This document shows, in pieces, positions 44,848 to 58,475 of a stretch of 64,000 nt of DNA (positions are counted from its first letter, which is position 1; the number at the start of each line of letters is the position of its first letter). Source of the stretch: Amborella trichopoda. Its lineage: Eukaryota; Streptophyta; Magnoliopsida; Amborellales; Amborellaceae. Location of the stretch: the NCBI RefSeq assembly GCF_000471905.2, contig NW_006497658.1:2992177-3056176 (forward strand), read 5' to 3'. A model generated the notes under the pieces. That model saw only the letters and a list, made by a program, of their open reading frames with translations, ran no database searches and was not told the DNA's origin. The translations under genes were made by a program, and so were the position numbers.

Positions 44848-47011
44848 GTGAAGGTTCTGTTTGGAAAGGTGCAGACTGGATTGGTGATGAATGGAATAGT
44901 TGATGGGTTGGATGGGATGGATTGGAAGAAGGTTTTGGATGTGAAAATTGATGTTATGAGTATGGCTGAGAATGGGGTTTTTATGGGTTGTTCATGTGCT
45001 AAGGTAGTTGTAGATCGGGTTGTGTGGGAGCAACTTGATATTAAATCATACCTTTTTGTAATTGGCTCTTTTTCACCTCCTTTAACCGGTTTTTTGGCTT
45101 ATTTGATTGGGCTCAGGGAAGTTAGAATCTTTCTTATCTTCCCGATGTTAAGATTATTGGTTCCAATAAAATAGTCTTTAAACTACGGTCGAAGGAAGAG
45201 GTACGGAGAGCCCTATCTCATAGGTTTTGTAGAGGTCGGGGTAGTTTACTTTCTTTAGATCATTGGAAACCCACAGATCATGGTTCCTTTCTCCAAAAGG
45301 ATACATTTTGGATTAAACCGTGATCTGTTAAATGCTTGGAACTTGTCCATAATCAAATAGGTGATTGGTAATTTTGGGGTGTACTGGGATTCTTTTTGAA
45401 TCCGATATGCAAATTTGTGCTTATCAAGATTTGGGGTTACCCTGGAATGCTTATTCCAAAAAAGTGTGCTTGAGTGTTGCTGATGACCTCTTTGCGATTG
45501 CGAACATGAAATGATGATGGCACCTCTTCCATGTCGAGATTGGTTCAAGATTCTTTAAAGAATTATCCAGCTGGAAAACAGCAGGATGGGTCAAGTGAAC
45601 TTCTGAAGAAGATGAAAGTGACCAGAGCTTCTTCTTCCAGTGGTAAGGCTAATCGTCAGTTTCCAAGGAGTTGTTCTTGTAGCAAATACCGGAAATTCAA
45701 GTTTCAAAAATTCAAAACTTTCAATATCCGAAGATTTCTAAACGGTGGATTCCAGCGGGTAGGTTTCCGGAATCATCGGCGGGTTTCTCAGAGTTGTTTG
45801 ATGTAGGCCATGTGTTAGCATCTAGGGGTGTCATGTATTGCGACCGGATGCCATTAAAGGCTCCGTTGACCGGCCCAGAGATGAGTAATCATTTGGCCTT
45901 TTGTGATCCCTCCGCCTTACCGCCTTTTTTGAAGAGGGACTGCACGAATGTTAAGGGAATGACAACAGCTTTGAGTCCCGAGAAGGACGACGAAATTTTT
46001 GTTAAGGATTTGGTCTGCATGGCAACAAGCTTTTCCTCCATCAATCATGCAACCGTGAAGAACGTTGTATCTATCTCCCAACTTTGGAAGGAGATAGAGA
46101 ATAAAAGAAATATTTTGGAGCTCATCTCGGTGGTGGTTGTTCTTCTAGGATTTCTTGCTCATAGAAAGCTATCGGCTGCTGTTTGCCACCGGAGTTTCTC
46201 GTGGTTGTTGGTAGCAGTCCTCTGGATCTTAAAGATGTATTCTTTACCTCATCGTGTGGCGGTGGCCAAAGGTCGAGACAAGAATACTGGGACCAGGTTT
46301 GATCCCTTACTGATTGATCCACTCGGCATTGTTATGGTAGAGCCTGAGGAAGTCCCTTTGGGGCCTTTGATGATCGAAGAGGGTGTGGCTAGTCCCCTGG
46401 AAGAGGCAATATCGGACTCGGGGCTTGCTTTGACTGTGACTAAGGATTCTCTACCTCTATAGGTCTTACCACAGGGGAATATTCTGCCATTGCCACTTAC
46501 GGGTACTATTTCGAACGAGATGAATGTGGTTCCTTTAGGGACTTATGCTGAGGAGGTTCTATTGGATGACTCTCCAATGTTATCCAAGATGTTGGATGAC
46601 ATGAGAATGAATGATGTCCCTCTCCGTGTGGTGCTAGAGGAGATCAAAGAACGTAGAAGAAACAAGGTAGTTGTTTGAAAGGGAGTGGCAACAGTGGGGA
46701 AGCCTGACTCTAGCAAAGCGGTTGGGTCTCCTTCAGCCAAAGCTTCTGCTGTAGGCAAGAAGATGAAGATAACGAAGATGGGGGTTCGATTTTCAACGTG
46801 TCTTGAAGCCCGTGGCATCTTCAAGAGAGGACGGTCAAGTGCAATCGCTTTAGGTGACCCGACGATGGTTGATGTCGATTCGTCTTCTTCGATTTCTGTA
46901 TCCCAAAATGACAAGCTGAATGAAGCTATGATGATTGAGGAGCTATATTTTGAGTGGGTCCTGATGGATCAGGAGGTTGCTCCTCTAACCCTTACCATTT
47001 TTTATTTATGA
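44848..47011 (+). pseudogene. LINE ORF1 remnant (DUF4283-like)
   Basis: Broken into several frames. Around 45190-45480 the order SLDHWKPTDHGSF ... WGYPGM-type sequence resembles the DUF4283 domain at the start of many plant L1 ORF1/gag-like proteins. A basic Cys-containing patch (RSCSCSKYRKFK, 45680-45715) and an acidic Pro-rich tail follow. Assignment rests mainly on position before ORF2. Confidence 0.6.
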
Positions 47012-50000
47012 ATTTCTTATCGTGGAATGTTCGGGGCTTGGGTGACCCCCGTAGGAAAGGGATGTTTTGTTTTTGGTGTCCAAATATATACCGGTTGTTT
47101 TGCTATTACAGGAAAATAAACTACCTAGGCCCATTGTGTCTGGTGCTATGGAAGTTTGGGGTTCTGGTGCTATTTGTTTTTGTAGAGTTGATGTAGTAGG
47201 TGCATCAGGTGGTTTATGGGAGTTATGGGACTCGTTGGTTTTGCAAAATTTTCTTGGTCCTAAACCGGGCTTTTCTTGAGGGTTAATGAATGTTTATGGA
47301 CCATTTGTTCTATCTCTTAAAGAAGCGTTCACTGCTGAGATGACTTATGTTATTCAATCTCTTCCTTTTCCAGTTGTGGTGGGGGGTGATTTTAACCTTA
47401 TTCGATGGCCAAACGAATGTCTGACAGGCACTCCTATTGATTCATCGATTAGATTGTTTAATAGGTTTATTGAAAGTAATGCTTTTATGGATGATTGGAG
47501 CTAAGTTCACATGGTCTAATAATAGTGTTAACAATTTAGCTATGTGTAAGCTAGATAGATTTTTTATTTCGATGGAATGGCTGGAGGAGTTTTCTTTAGC
47601 GTATGTTAAGTCTCTGCCAAGACTTTCTTCTGACCACCTACCTCTTTTTTTTAATACAGGTGTCTTGAGAGGTGGTCCAAAACCTTTCTGATTAAATTTG
47701 GAATGGTTGGAGGAAGATGGTGTAGTGGATTTAATAAAAGAGGCTTAGACAAATACCGTCGTCGAGGGTACTGTGGGTTATCAGTTACGCCAAAAGCTTT
47801 ATCAAACACAAATTGATTGCATGGAAGAAAGAAAACAATTTTGATATCAAAGCTAAAATAGAAAATGTATTAATTGATATCGAATGGTTTGATCAGAGCA
47901 TTCAAGTCGATAGTGTTGTAACAAAACAATTTCTTAAGGATCGGAGCAAGAAGTTGGACGAGTTGAATAATCTTAGAAGAAATATATTTGAGGCAAAGGT
48001 CTTGATCCAAGTGGTTAAAAGAAGAGGACCTCAATACCAATTTTTTCCATGCTATTGTTAGTGCGAGGAGCAGACAGAATGATATCTCTGAATTAGCCAT
48101 TCTAAGGATTGATTCTAAAAATGCTCAGGCAAGTTATAATTCATTTCAAGAAGATTTTTATTAAGGAAGTGAAATTTACCCCAAAATTTGATAAAGTACT
48201 TTTTAAAGTACTTCCTAACCATTTGAAGTGTCAGCTGGAAAGAGAGGTAACTATTAAGGGGGTACAAAATGCAGTTTTTGCCTTGTCAAGTGATAAAGCG
48301 CCTGGACCAGATGGTTTTCCGTTAGTTTTTTTCCATATATTTCGGACCTTGGTTAAATGTGAACTTCTGGAGTTGGTCAGAGGATTCATGATTACGGGGC
48401 ATATTTTTAGAGGAGTAAATTCTATTATTCTTGCTCTAATTCCCAAAAAGATGGTGGTATCAGAAATCTCTAATATTAGACCGATTAGCCTGCTCACTAG
48501 CCTTTATAATAATTGCTAGAGTGTTGGCCGAAAGGCTGAAAGTGGTCATTCCTCTCCTCATTTCCAATACGCAATAAGTTTTTATTGAGGACCGACAAAT
48601 TACTGATAGTATGCTGATAGCGTAAGAATGCATCCATTCTTGGGTGATGAGTAAAAAGCCTGGAGTAATGTTGAAGTTAGATGTGGAGAAGGCTTATGAT
48701 AGAGTGGAATGGGGGGCATTGTTAGAAATTATGAAGGTGATGGGCTTTAGAGATAACTAGAGGAGTGGATTTATGGTTGTCTTTCCTCCGCTCATTTTTC
48801 GATGCTCTTTAAAGGGAGCCATGTGGGCTTCTTCTATGCATCAAGAGGACTCAATCAAGGAGATCTACTTTCTCCTTTCCTATTTACTATCTATGCTGAA
48901 TGCTTCAGTTTGATGCTGAGTAAGGTCGAAAGAGTGAGTCATTTCTCGGGCTTTAAGATTGCAGATGCAGGTATGACTATCTCCCACTTGCAATATGCAG
49001 ATGATACTCTCATTTTTTGTGATGTTGAGATCCTTCAAGTGAAGAACATAGCTAGGTTTTTGGAATGTTGTAAGGTGACACTGGGTTTGAAAGTTAACTT
49101 CCACAAGTCATCTATGGTTGGCATCAATTGCTCACAGACTGTAGTAGATAATTTGGCAAATGCGATGGGATGTAAAGTTGATTTTTTTCCTGTTATATAC
49201 CTTGGAATACCCATCTCGGATTCTAGACACTCTCTTACAGTTTGGGATATGGTGATTGAAAGAGTTCAACTTAAACTTGATCGGTCTTTAGGAGGGAGAG
49301 TAACATTGGCCAACCTTCTTGTATATCAAATGTCGTGATTAACATACCTGCTTTGGTTACACAAAGATTAGAAAATATGAGGAGGGATTTTCTTTGGGGT
49401 TTCTATGGAGAGATGAGAAACTTTCATCTTTTAAGATGGGATGGAGTATGCACCCCAAAGTGGGAAGGAGGTCTGGGTATTCGGAAGATCAGAACTTTGA
49501 ACCAAGCCTTTTTATGCAAATGGTGGTGGTGCAGCCTCCACTTGAAGGAATATATTTGGTACCTAGTTTTATGTTCCAAATATGATATGGATAGATTACA
49601 AATGTGGCTTGAGGGTGGAAGGGGTAAGGATACTTCTCCTTTATGGAGAGCTATCTTCAATTGCAAGCCAATGATATCATGATATTTTAGATGGAATGTT
49701 GGTTGTGATGCACATGTTTCCTTTTGGCATCATAAGCGGCTTGGGGATTATCCTTTAAAGGCAGTAGCTCCAGATTTGTTTAGGCTAGTGACTACGCCCA
49801 ACTTAAATGTTAGTGAGGCTGTAGAAAGTAGGGGTCAGAGTTGCTCATGGAACATTCTTTTGGCTTATAACCGATTGAATAATGTATTGTTAGCCCAATG
49901 GTGCTAACTCATGGAGATGTTGGATAATGTATATTTATTTCAAAATACAAAGGATGAGAAGATATGGGAAATTGAGAGTGATGGTATCTTCACTGCCAAA

Positions 50001-51043
50001 TCATGTTATAACATTTTCTTTTCATGATCAGTGGATGTGGTCTTGCACATACATTGCTCAAATCTGGAAATGACCGATTCCACATAAAGTTCAAGTTTTT
50101 ATTTGGTTAGCAGCGCAGGATAAAGTTCTGACTATTGATAACTTGATTAAAAGGGGAAAAATTATCCCAAATGTCTGCTTTGTTGTGCAAGGATGATGGG
50201 GAGAATAGTTCACATCTTTCTATCTATTTATTGCCCCTTTATAGTGAGAATCTGGTACTGGCTTTTTGATATTGTAGGGATACAGATGGTGCTTCCTCAA
50301 AATGTGGCTGGGATTGTTTCAACGTTGAAATTATCTTTTCTTCCTAAGATGGGAAGAGTAGTATGGAAGATTGCATTAGGGGTGATACTTAAAGAGGTTT
50401 GGAAGGAAAAAAATAGAAGGACCTTTGAAGGGATTGCTATTCCTTTTGATAAACTCATCCGTACTATTAAAAGTTCTATATGGTCTTTGTTGTCAGTTAA
50501 TAAAGAGGGACGGGGTACTCTAAGGTAGATGTGGTAGCTAACCTGCGTAATCCATTTTATCTTGGCTTTGGCAGCACTAGACCAAGATGTATTTGGATAG
50601 CTCCATGTCTAGGAAGTTTAAAGCTTAACTTTGATGTTAGTTCTTTGGGCAACCCAGGACTGGCATGAATTGGAGGTGTGATGCGTGATTGCTATGGCAA
50701 TATTTTGTTTACCTATACTGGTCCAATAAGTTATGCTACGACAAATTTTGCAGAACTCAGTGCGTTGCTTTATGGTTTGAATATTTTCATCAGCAGGAAT
50801 ATGGGATGTAGCTATATGTTTGAAAGGGATTATTTGAATGTAATCAAATGGTGCAATAAGGAACAAATAGTCCATTGGGAACTTCGGTCCATGTGGTTGC
50901 AAGTGATGGATTTGGCAGCTACTGTTTCAGTTTCATTTTCTCATATTTATCGAGAACCTAATAGTGTTGTTGATTTGTTAGCAAAGGGTGGGGCATCAAT
51001 CCCTTCTTTTATCGTCTCTGATGATGTAATTTTCTTTTCGTAG
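47008..51043 (+). pseudogene. LINE ORF2 (endonuclease, RT, RNase H), broken
   Basis: Starts MNFLSWNVRGLGDPRRKG, the APE-type endonuclease N-terminus; VVVGGDFNLIRWP (47370), FTWSNNS (47510) and LSSDHLPL (47625) are later endonuclease motifs. Reverse transcriptase at 48240-49340: SDKAPGPDGFPL, IRPISLL, LDVEKAYDRVEW, GLNQGDLLSPFLF and the catalytic YADD (48994-49005). A zf-RVT-like Cys/His region is expected near 50000-50200. RNase H at 50620-51000 (LNFDVSSLGNPG, FAELSALLYGL). At least six stops or shifts. Confidence 0.92.
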
Positions 51044-51090
51044 TTGTCAATAAAAGTAGTAAATTTTGTCAAAAAAAAAGTCTTAGCAAG

Positions 51091-51474
51091 GGAGTATAGG
51101 AGTCTTAGCTTTTTACCCAAATTACTCCTACTCGAAACCTTAAAATTTTCAAGAAAACCCATGGAAAAATGGAAACAATCTAAAAATACCAAAAATAAAA
51201 AAATACTAAGAAAACCCATGAAAAAATAGAAAAAGATATAAAAGAATTCAATATATAAAAATACCAAAAAAAATTCTCAAAAATCTCCAAAAAACAAATT
51301 ACTTAGCTTCATAATAAATTCCAAACCTGAAAACATCAAAGTAGGAAATTGTAGCAAGTGAACAAGATCAAAAACTAGAAAAATGATTCTTTGGAGCAGA
51401 CCAACCTTATTTGGCAGATCCACTGATACCAATATTAAGGTGTGACATCTCTTTTTACTATGAGGAGGGGGGGC
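51091..51474. other. Spacer between LINE and candidate LTR
   Basis: A-rich, with short repeats of CCCATGRAAAAATRGAAA type at 51160-51235. Nothing recognised. Confidence 0.5.
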
Positions 51475-51479
51475 CATAA

Positions 51480-52988
51480 TGTTGGGTTTATGTGGCATTT
51501 AAACACCGTTAGAGAGATTGTATAAACTTTGAATAAATGAATCATAAACTCAGTGGGAGTGTGGTCTTCTTGTGGACCATAGCAATTTACCGATACTCAG
51601 ACTAGGCTTGACGTGTTAGGCCAGCCGAGTTGGAAAACCTAAGGTACCTGGACATAGAGATGAAACCAATGAGGGTTTAGTGGATTAGCTCTTGATGAGG
51701 TCGGAGTACATCCGGATGGGAGTCGCAGGACTGTGTGACGCTTGTGTGTGATGAATAGTCTATAGAAACAGGACAAAAACTTCATTGTTGTATCATCACA
51801 CAACATGTACATAGATAGTCGTACTTAAATAGTAATCCATCATTGAGGGTGAAGCATGTATATGTACGAGAGATTACTCTTGTGCACCAAAGAATCATAG
51901 TTGCATTATTGTCTGACGGATTATGGTTTGTCTCTAGGGGAGAACTTAAAATCCACAAACTGATATTACGTCTCCTAGCCTATTGATTGACTTTGACGGT
52001 CCAATCATGAGCCCCTAATGTGGAATGTAGGTCATGGGAACTGGTGGGTTGTTTTTAATAAAGTTTTAAATAAACTAAGAGGTTTAAAAAATCTAAAAAA
52101 CAATTATTATTGTTTCTAAAACATATGAGACCCTCCATAATTATTGGAGGCCCATTTGAATCAAATGGGACAATTGGGTGGGGCCCATAAGTAGCCACCA
52201 AAGGGTGGCATGCCTCACCCATAGGGAATTGCCTTTTCTTACTAAATATGGTGAGAGGCATCTTATGCTAGCTCGCTTTCCATTTTGGAGAGAGGCCTAC
52301 TTGCATTAAGGAATGATAATATTGAGTTTTAGAATATCTTGTTAATCAAGAAGGTTTGATTTGAAAATCAAGAATGACTATTTACTAATAGAGAAAGTAA
52401 AGAGATAATTTCCTTATTTAACTTATTTGATGAGAATATATTTAGCAAGGGAAGGATAAAATTCTAACACAATCCTTAGCATATTGATGGTGGAACTAGG
52501 GAATAGATGGCGCACATCATTCACCCCACAAGTCTCCTTAAATTGATGGCCAATATTTGCTCTTACAATTTTATAGCAAACCCTAATACATGAAAAATCT
52601 ATAAAAAGGATCATTCTCCTCCCTGGTCTCGACACCTCTTATTTATTCTCTCTTCTCTCTCTAAAATAAAATCACTCTCTAGCCTCTCTATGGGGCACAC
52701 CTCACATAGGTTACTCTCTCTCTAAGAAACCTAAGGGGACATGCCCCACCTTAGCCTACCTCTCTCTCTCTCTCTCTCACAAACTATCCTAAGGGGGGCA
52801 CACCCAAGCTAGGCTAGGTTAAACTTGAATCACTCTTATGGGTTTTAAATCAAGCTAGGTTTGGTTATGTGATTTTGTGGGCAGCAAAGGGAGGAGACTC
52901 GACGTGGGTGTGCTACGTCCGGTTGAGGTAATCTCTGACATCCGCTTTTGTTTTTTCCATATTATTTATTATGTCTTTTATTCCCAAG
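51480..52988 (+). repeat. Candidate solo LTR
   Basis: Starts TGTTGGGTTTATGTGG after a purine-rich run, ends near TTCCCAAG, and is flanked by CATAA on both sides (51475-51479, 52989-52993). A TATA box (TCTATAAAAAGG, 52598-52609) followed by a CT-rich leader lies where an LTR promoter would be. No second LTR or pol sequence is seen. The imperfect right end and the short duplication leave real doubt. Confidence 0.45.
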
Positions 52989-52993
52989 CATAA

Positions 52994-54817
52994 GTTATCT
53001 TTTTTTTGTTATTGAAAGAAAGGTTTTGATTGGTTTCAAGTTCCTGAGATCCAATTGTATTTTTTTCTTTCATTTTATTTGAAATTATTATATTATAAAA
53101 ATACCACTTGTAAGTGATCCAGACCATGAAGAAATGAAAAAGAATTGAAAAATGAAAAAAAAAATATTATATACTCAAGCTAGATCACACGAGCCATTTT
53201 ACATAATCCCATAGGAAACCTTCTGTTAAATCCTCTCTTGGTGTACTGACGCATCAAGTAGAAAGACTGCACATCAAGTTGAACAAGCGCGCATCAAGTT
53301 AAATTTTCATGTTTATACATGTCGAGGTCCAAGGGGATTCGGTCTGAAGAATTTCAAAAACCTACCCAATAAGTACATAGGTACTTAATAAAATCAAATT
53401 GAAGTTGTTATTTCCATTTATCTGGTGTTGCCTTCTTGTCTTTTGAGATTGAACCAAATCCATCTATGCACACACACGTGCAAAAATGCCGCGAAGAATC
53501 ATACTCATGTATATGTAACAACTATATACAAACAAATTATTAAAAACTAGTTATATAAAAATGTAACAAAAATCTTTTGAGTGCCATTATCACATTCTCA
53601 TCTCATTACCCATAACAATAAATGAGACCTATGGTGTTCATTTTCTTTGTATATGTGTGTGTGAGAGAGAGTAGAGCTTAGTACAAATAAGGTGTATTCT
53701 TGATAAAAGAATGTCAATACATTATAATTTGGTAGCCAACAAAAAAATGCACAAGAAAACACATATTAGGATATTATTTTATCCAATAATATGTCAATGA
53801 TAAGTCTAATCCGTTCTTCTATTGCAGTAGAAATGATCAATACATTTATTTTTTAACTTATTTATTTTTATTTAAATAATATAAATTCATGACCAAAATA
53901 TGAAAAAAAAAATTGTATTAATAAATTCCTTACTTTTAATTTAAATAGAAAATTATCTACATAAGTATATGAAAATGAAAGACATTTAAGAAAAAAGAGG
54001 AAAACAATGGACTAGAAATCTGACATGGGAAAGATTTTCCAAAAAAAAATAGAGAAAATCAAGAGGGAACATATGGATGGTGGTATTTTTCAAAAAAAAA
54101 GGGGAAAAGGGGACATTTGTTTATAAAGTAACATATGATGTTTTTATAATTTAAACATATCTACTGCTATGTCAAATATTTTATGTTTTCAAGGATTATT
54201 TTATTAAATTAAGACCTGATACCATGGTCACAAAAATCACATTACAACTGTCATTTTCTTCTGTAAATGAAATTATTAATCCTATTATGGAATTCTATCA
54301 TTTATTAGTAGCAATTTTTGTATGCCCCCTAGGTAAAGTAGGCGGCCATGGGATGAAAGTTGGGTATCCATGTGTTGTCTTTAGGACATCATTTGTACTC
54401 TCATGTTCTCTAGTGACCTCATGGACTCTGTGGGGGACAAGTATTCATCTTGAGATGGACTCCAGTTGATTTCTTCTATTACTATAATTGAGTACTACCC
54501 TCTTGTACTATCCTCTATGGATGATACCCATGTATATATTTCCAGCCCATGAACCTCCATTTGTGGTCATAAAATCCCATAAATGTCTTCAAATGGGCTT
54601 TTTTCTTAATTAATGTCAACCACAACGAATTTTCTCCACTTGCCAAAGCCTATCATAACTTAGCTTATTGAAACATTGATTTCCTTGATTCTTTTCATAC
54701 CAAATCTTCCTTCACTCTCATGTCTATAAAGTGAGTTGCAAATAACAAGGTTGTCTCCCATGTCTTTGTCATATTTCACCATCTTGCCATTGCCTTTGAT
54801 ATATCAACACGAAGTGT
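52994..54817. other. AT-rich spacer, nothing recognised
   Basis: Long A and T runs; no coding similarity, terminal repeats or RNA gene noticed. Confidence 0.5.
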
Positions 54818-55207
54818 GGTTTGCATAAGGTTGCAATTTTAGACAATCTAATTAAGGCACATATCTAAATTTTATCATAAATGTAATTTTGATATAAAAA
54901 ATGTTTAGGATGGCTTGAGAATCTATTTTCATCTTTAATTATAAAATTTTAAACTCTAAATATGGTTTAAATCAAGTAGATCTATAAACACTTGAAAATC
55001 TTGAAAATGGATGGTCAAGATAATGTGTTGCAAGATACGGTATTTCGTGGATCCGAAATCTTTTTTGCTTTTCATATTCATACATTTCGATGTCCCGATG
55101 ATCAATTAGAGGGTTTTCCAACATCCAAACAATCTTTTACGATGGATTTTTTAAATGCACCGTTAATTCTACATTTTAAGGTTGCGATCTTATATAAAAA
55201 AAATTCC
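54818..55207 (+). mobile_element. Diverged copy of the 393-395-bp MITE family
   Basis: The interior (AAATCAAGTAGATCTATAAA, then TTGAAAATCTTGAAAATGGA and GCAAGATAC) matches 59220-59300 in order and orientation, and the length (390 bp) fits. The ends are altered and I found no target duplication. Confidence 0.5.
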
Positions 55208-57779
55208 ATTAACAAGTTGGGCCATTATAGATGCCTCGACTATATTTTCATATATGACACAACAAATACTTCTTAGCACTGCATAATATAGAAACCTTTC
55301 GTATTAAGACAATTTTAACAGAAGTTCATGTATCATAAGAAGAATGATGAGATCTAAAACCTACCGTTAATCACAAAAAATGGTGGGCCATTATTCTTTA
55401 TTGATGACTAAAATTACCTAAATATTATGTATTATATTTGCCTTTAAGTCAAAATGATAGTATCTCAGTAGAAGAAAATGAGAAGAAGAGGGAAGAAGAG
55501 AAAAAAAAGAAAACAACTTTTACGTGGTTCGGTCTCCTAGAACTACATCCACGATTCAAAGGTTATTCAGTCGTGCCCATTATTTCTTTCGTCCAGTATT
55601 AAATGGAACTATTTACAAGATAACAACAAAATAAAAATTGATTCTCCAATTCTCTCTTGAATATGTCACCAACTTATCACCAAGATATTCTTTACCTTTA
55701 GTAACTCAAAATATGGGATATGGATAATAACCATATCATCCGTGTGTCGTATCAAATGTTATTTGAACAATCTCTCATGCGCTTCCCTTCCATGTGAATT
55801 TTGATAACCTGATAAATTTTAGGAGCAAAACTTTGTGAAGCCATAGTGCTCTAAGGGGGGATTAGGTAATTCTAAGTTGGAATCGAAATTGGAACTTGTC
55901 AATTCTAAAATCTTGAAGTCAGGAATGTGAGTACCTAGTAATGGAAAGTACCATGTTTTGTTAATTCTCTAGAGTTATGAGGATCTTAGAAAACCATGTT
56001 TGGTTTAAGCTGGGTTTTGAAACCAATAGATAAGCGAAATAACCAATTTTAATTATTCATTGAAGTTTTCATTAATGAAATACTAGCCGTATATGGCAGA
56101 TCTAAAAAAACGGATGGCCTAGATCACATAGAAGGCAAACACGTTTAGATGAGTTGAGAACGTGTCCAAGTATTTCAATGTTATTTGTTATTTATACATC
56201 TAATTAGGTCAATTTGTGAGCCACCTAAAAAATTGTAAAAAATAATTTAAACAATATAATGATCAAAATATCATCCGGGACAATTAAGAGCATGTCTAAG
56301 TATTTCAATTTTTATTTTTTTATACATCATATTGAGCCAAAAGTTTGGGAACTTATGCTTGTCATAAAACTTGACAAACATATAAAATATATTTTTAAAA
56401 TAATAGAATGACTCAAAAACGCCTGAAACTCCATATTATAGATATCCTAGATATCCTAAATGCTATCAATCCCAACCATCAGATCTTAATTAGATGGGCT
56501 AGAGTATCTCTAAGTATTTCAATAAGGAAAAGACAAAAACCTCTCTTTTTATAATTGTAATCGCAAATAACCATTATGTCCATGGAAAGCCCATGAACAC
56601 TCGCCAAATTAAAAAAAAAGTGACTTTCACCTTTTTCCATTTCTCAAATTACAATTTTTTTTTTTTTCTAATAATGCAATCATGTAAATGAAATTTGACA
56701 TCTCTCTTCTAATATACTTGTGATGTCCAAGAGATGAGAGAGATGAGGGACATTAAGAGATAGAGAAAGGAGGGGGTTCATGGGTGAGGAAGAGGGAGAA
56801 AGATGATGAGCTGTGCTTGGGTTTGAATGATGAGGTCATTAGAAAATATGTAATTTGGAAAATGGAAAAGGGGGATATTAATTTAACATTATTTTCTTTA
56901 ATTCGAGGGGCATGAGCTTGTTATGGACTTGATGTTTTATTTGGGATTATAATAACAGAGAAGGGGTATATGCCTTTTTCTCTAATTCAATTTCGATTTA
57001 TTTCATATGCATTGAATTGAGAAAAAAATTTAGACATCTATACATCTAAATATCACATGCCTTTGGAGATATTAGAAAATATTATGTCAAAAGAAAACAA
57101 CCAAAATGCTCTTAAAATTTTGGAGGAATTTTGATCATTGTATTTTATTGGAATTTTTTAATATTTTATAGTATGTCAAAATATTGTATTTTACTGGAAT
57201 TATATTATTTTATGAAACATTGTATTGGTCATTATATTTTATTAAATTATATATATATTTAGACATAATAGCCCAATAAACGAAAAATATGCATTTCCCA
57301 TTTCTATTGTGGAAGTTCACATTTCTCATTTTTGAAGAATATGAATTTCATTTCACTATAATTGCTAAATTAGGAAATGACAATAGTTTTGTAGAAATTT
57401 CAACATTTAGTTACCAAATTTCTCGAGGCAAAACTCTTCCTCTATTTGTACTATCTTCTCTATGTTTACACAAATGAGAAAAGGAAAAACTATATGGGAT
57501 TATATACTATAAGATTATTTACTATTGGTACAATGAGGTCACAATCATTATTAGCTATTAGATACAAAAACTGACATTATGAAATATCTCATGAGATGTT
57601 GGAAATAGTTGGGTGGAAAAGGGACGAAACAAGAATAAATTTCCTTCATATTTTGGGGCACATAGAAAAACTTTCTCAAGACAACATTTGCCCCCTCCAC
57701 TATTGTTAATGATGTGCATAAGAGGAGCAATTTGCCCTCACAATCTAGAAAAACATAAGGCCTCTTTTGTTGTATTTCA
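55208..57779. other. AT-rich spacer with dispersed short repeats
   Basis: Three spaced copies of a CTAAGTATTTCAAT-type word (56165, 56298 and 56508 regions) and a relic of the 43-kb MITE interior at 57090-57190. The GTGGTTCGGTCTCC word near 55530 is found in many plant repeats. No gene seen. Confidence 0.5.
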
Positions 57780-58475
57780 AAGTTCTATGCACCTAAACCA
57801 GAAACCTATTGTAGAGCACCAAAGTATGTATCTTAGAGATAGTTCAAATTTAGTGAGAGACACAAAGAGAGAGAGAAGTAAAGAGAGAGAGGGTGCGAGA
57901 GATAAAAGGATAAGTGCAAAAGCTCTCTGGAAATTGTGTAAAGAATGGGTAAAACGAACCTATTACATAGAGCCATGAGTAGCTGGCATGTAATTGTTCA
58001 AGTGAATATTTACATACTGCTTCATAGCACAATGTGACTGTTGGGTTGTCAAAAACCACCATCAATAACTATCAACGAGAGCAATTTCATGTGCCTTATG
58101 TCTTTAATTGTGTGAAGTATAAATGCGCTATCAAGCACCATTGCATTTGAACTAGAATCCTATTGTAGAGCACCAGAGTACGTATCTTAGAGAGAAAGTT
58201 CAAAGTTAGAGAGAGATTGAGAGAGAAACAAGTAGAGAGAGATGTATGAGTGCAAATGCTCAGTAAAAATTGTGTAAATTATATAGAACTCTATGAGTGG
58301 TAGGCAAGTGACTGTTCACTTCGACATAAACAATTCATTTGCCTTATTAGGTTTCCAACAACTACCATCAATCGCTATCAACTGTTGGATGCAAGCAAGC
58401 AGTTTCAGGTGTCTTATGTCTTCAATGGTACGAAGTGCAAAGTGTATTATCAAGCAACCTTGCACACTTGTATGG
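57780..58475. repeat. Tandem duplication, about 345-bp unit
   Basis: Units 57780-58135 and 58136-58475 share CCTATTGTAGAGCACCA, GTATCTTAGAGA, GAGTGCAAAWGCTC-type, AATTGTGTAAA, ACTATCAAC and TCTTATGTCTT-type words in the same order, with indels in the GA-rich part. Confidence 0.85.

Larger units (their letters stand above)
44541..51077 (+). mobile_element. Plant L1-type LINE, near full length, inactive
   Basis: A 5' leader, an ORF1 remnant and an ORF2 with endonuclease, reverse transcriptase and RNase H, ending in a short A run (51071-51079). Flanked by a 13-bp target duplication AAGTCTTAGCGAG (44528-44540) and AAGTCTTAGCAAG (51078-51090), 12 of 13 identical, so both ends appear intact. Multiple stops and frameshifts in both ORFs. 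Confidence 0.92.

Noticed and set aside
45794-46462. 222-codon frame that might be a host gene
   Set aside because: It lies between LINE ORF1 pieces and the ORF2 start, inside the target duplications, so it belongs to the LINE.
56161-56520. CRISPR-like or satellite array
   Set aside because: Only three irregular copies of a short AT-rich word with uneven spacing in plant DNA; not an array.
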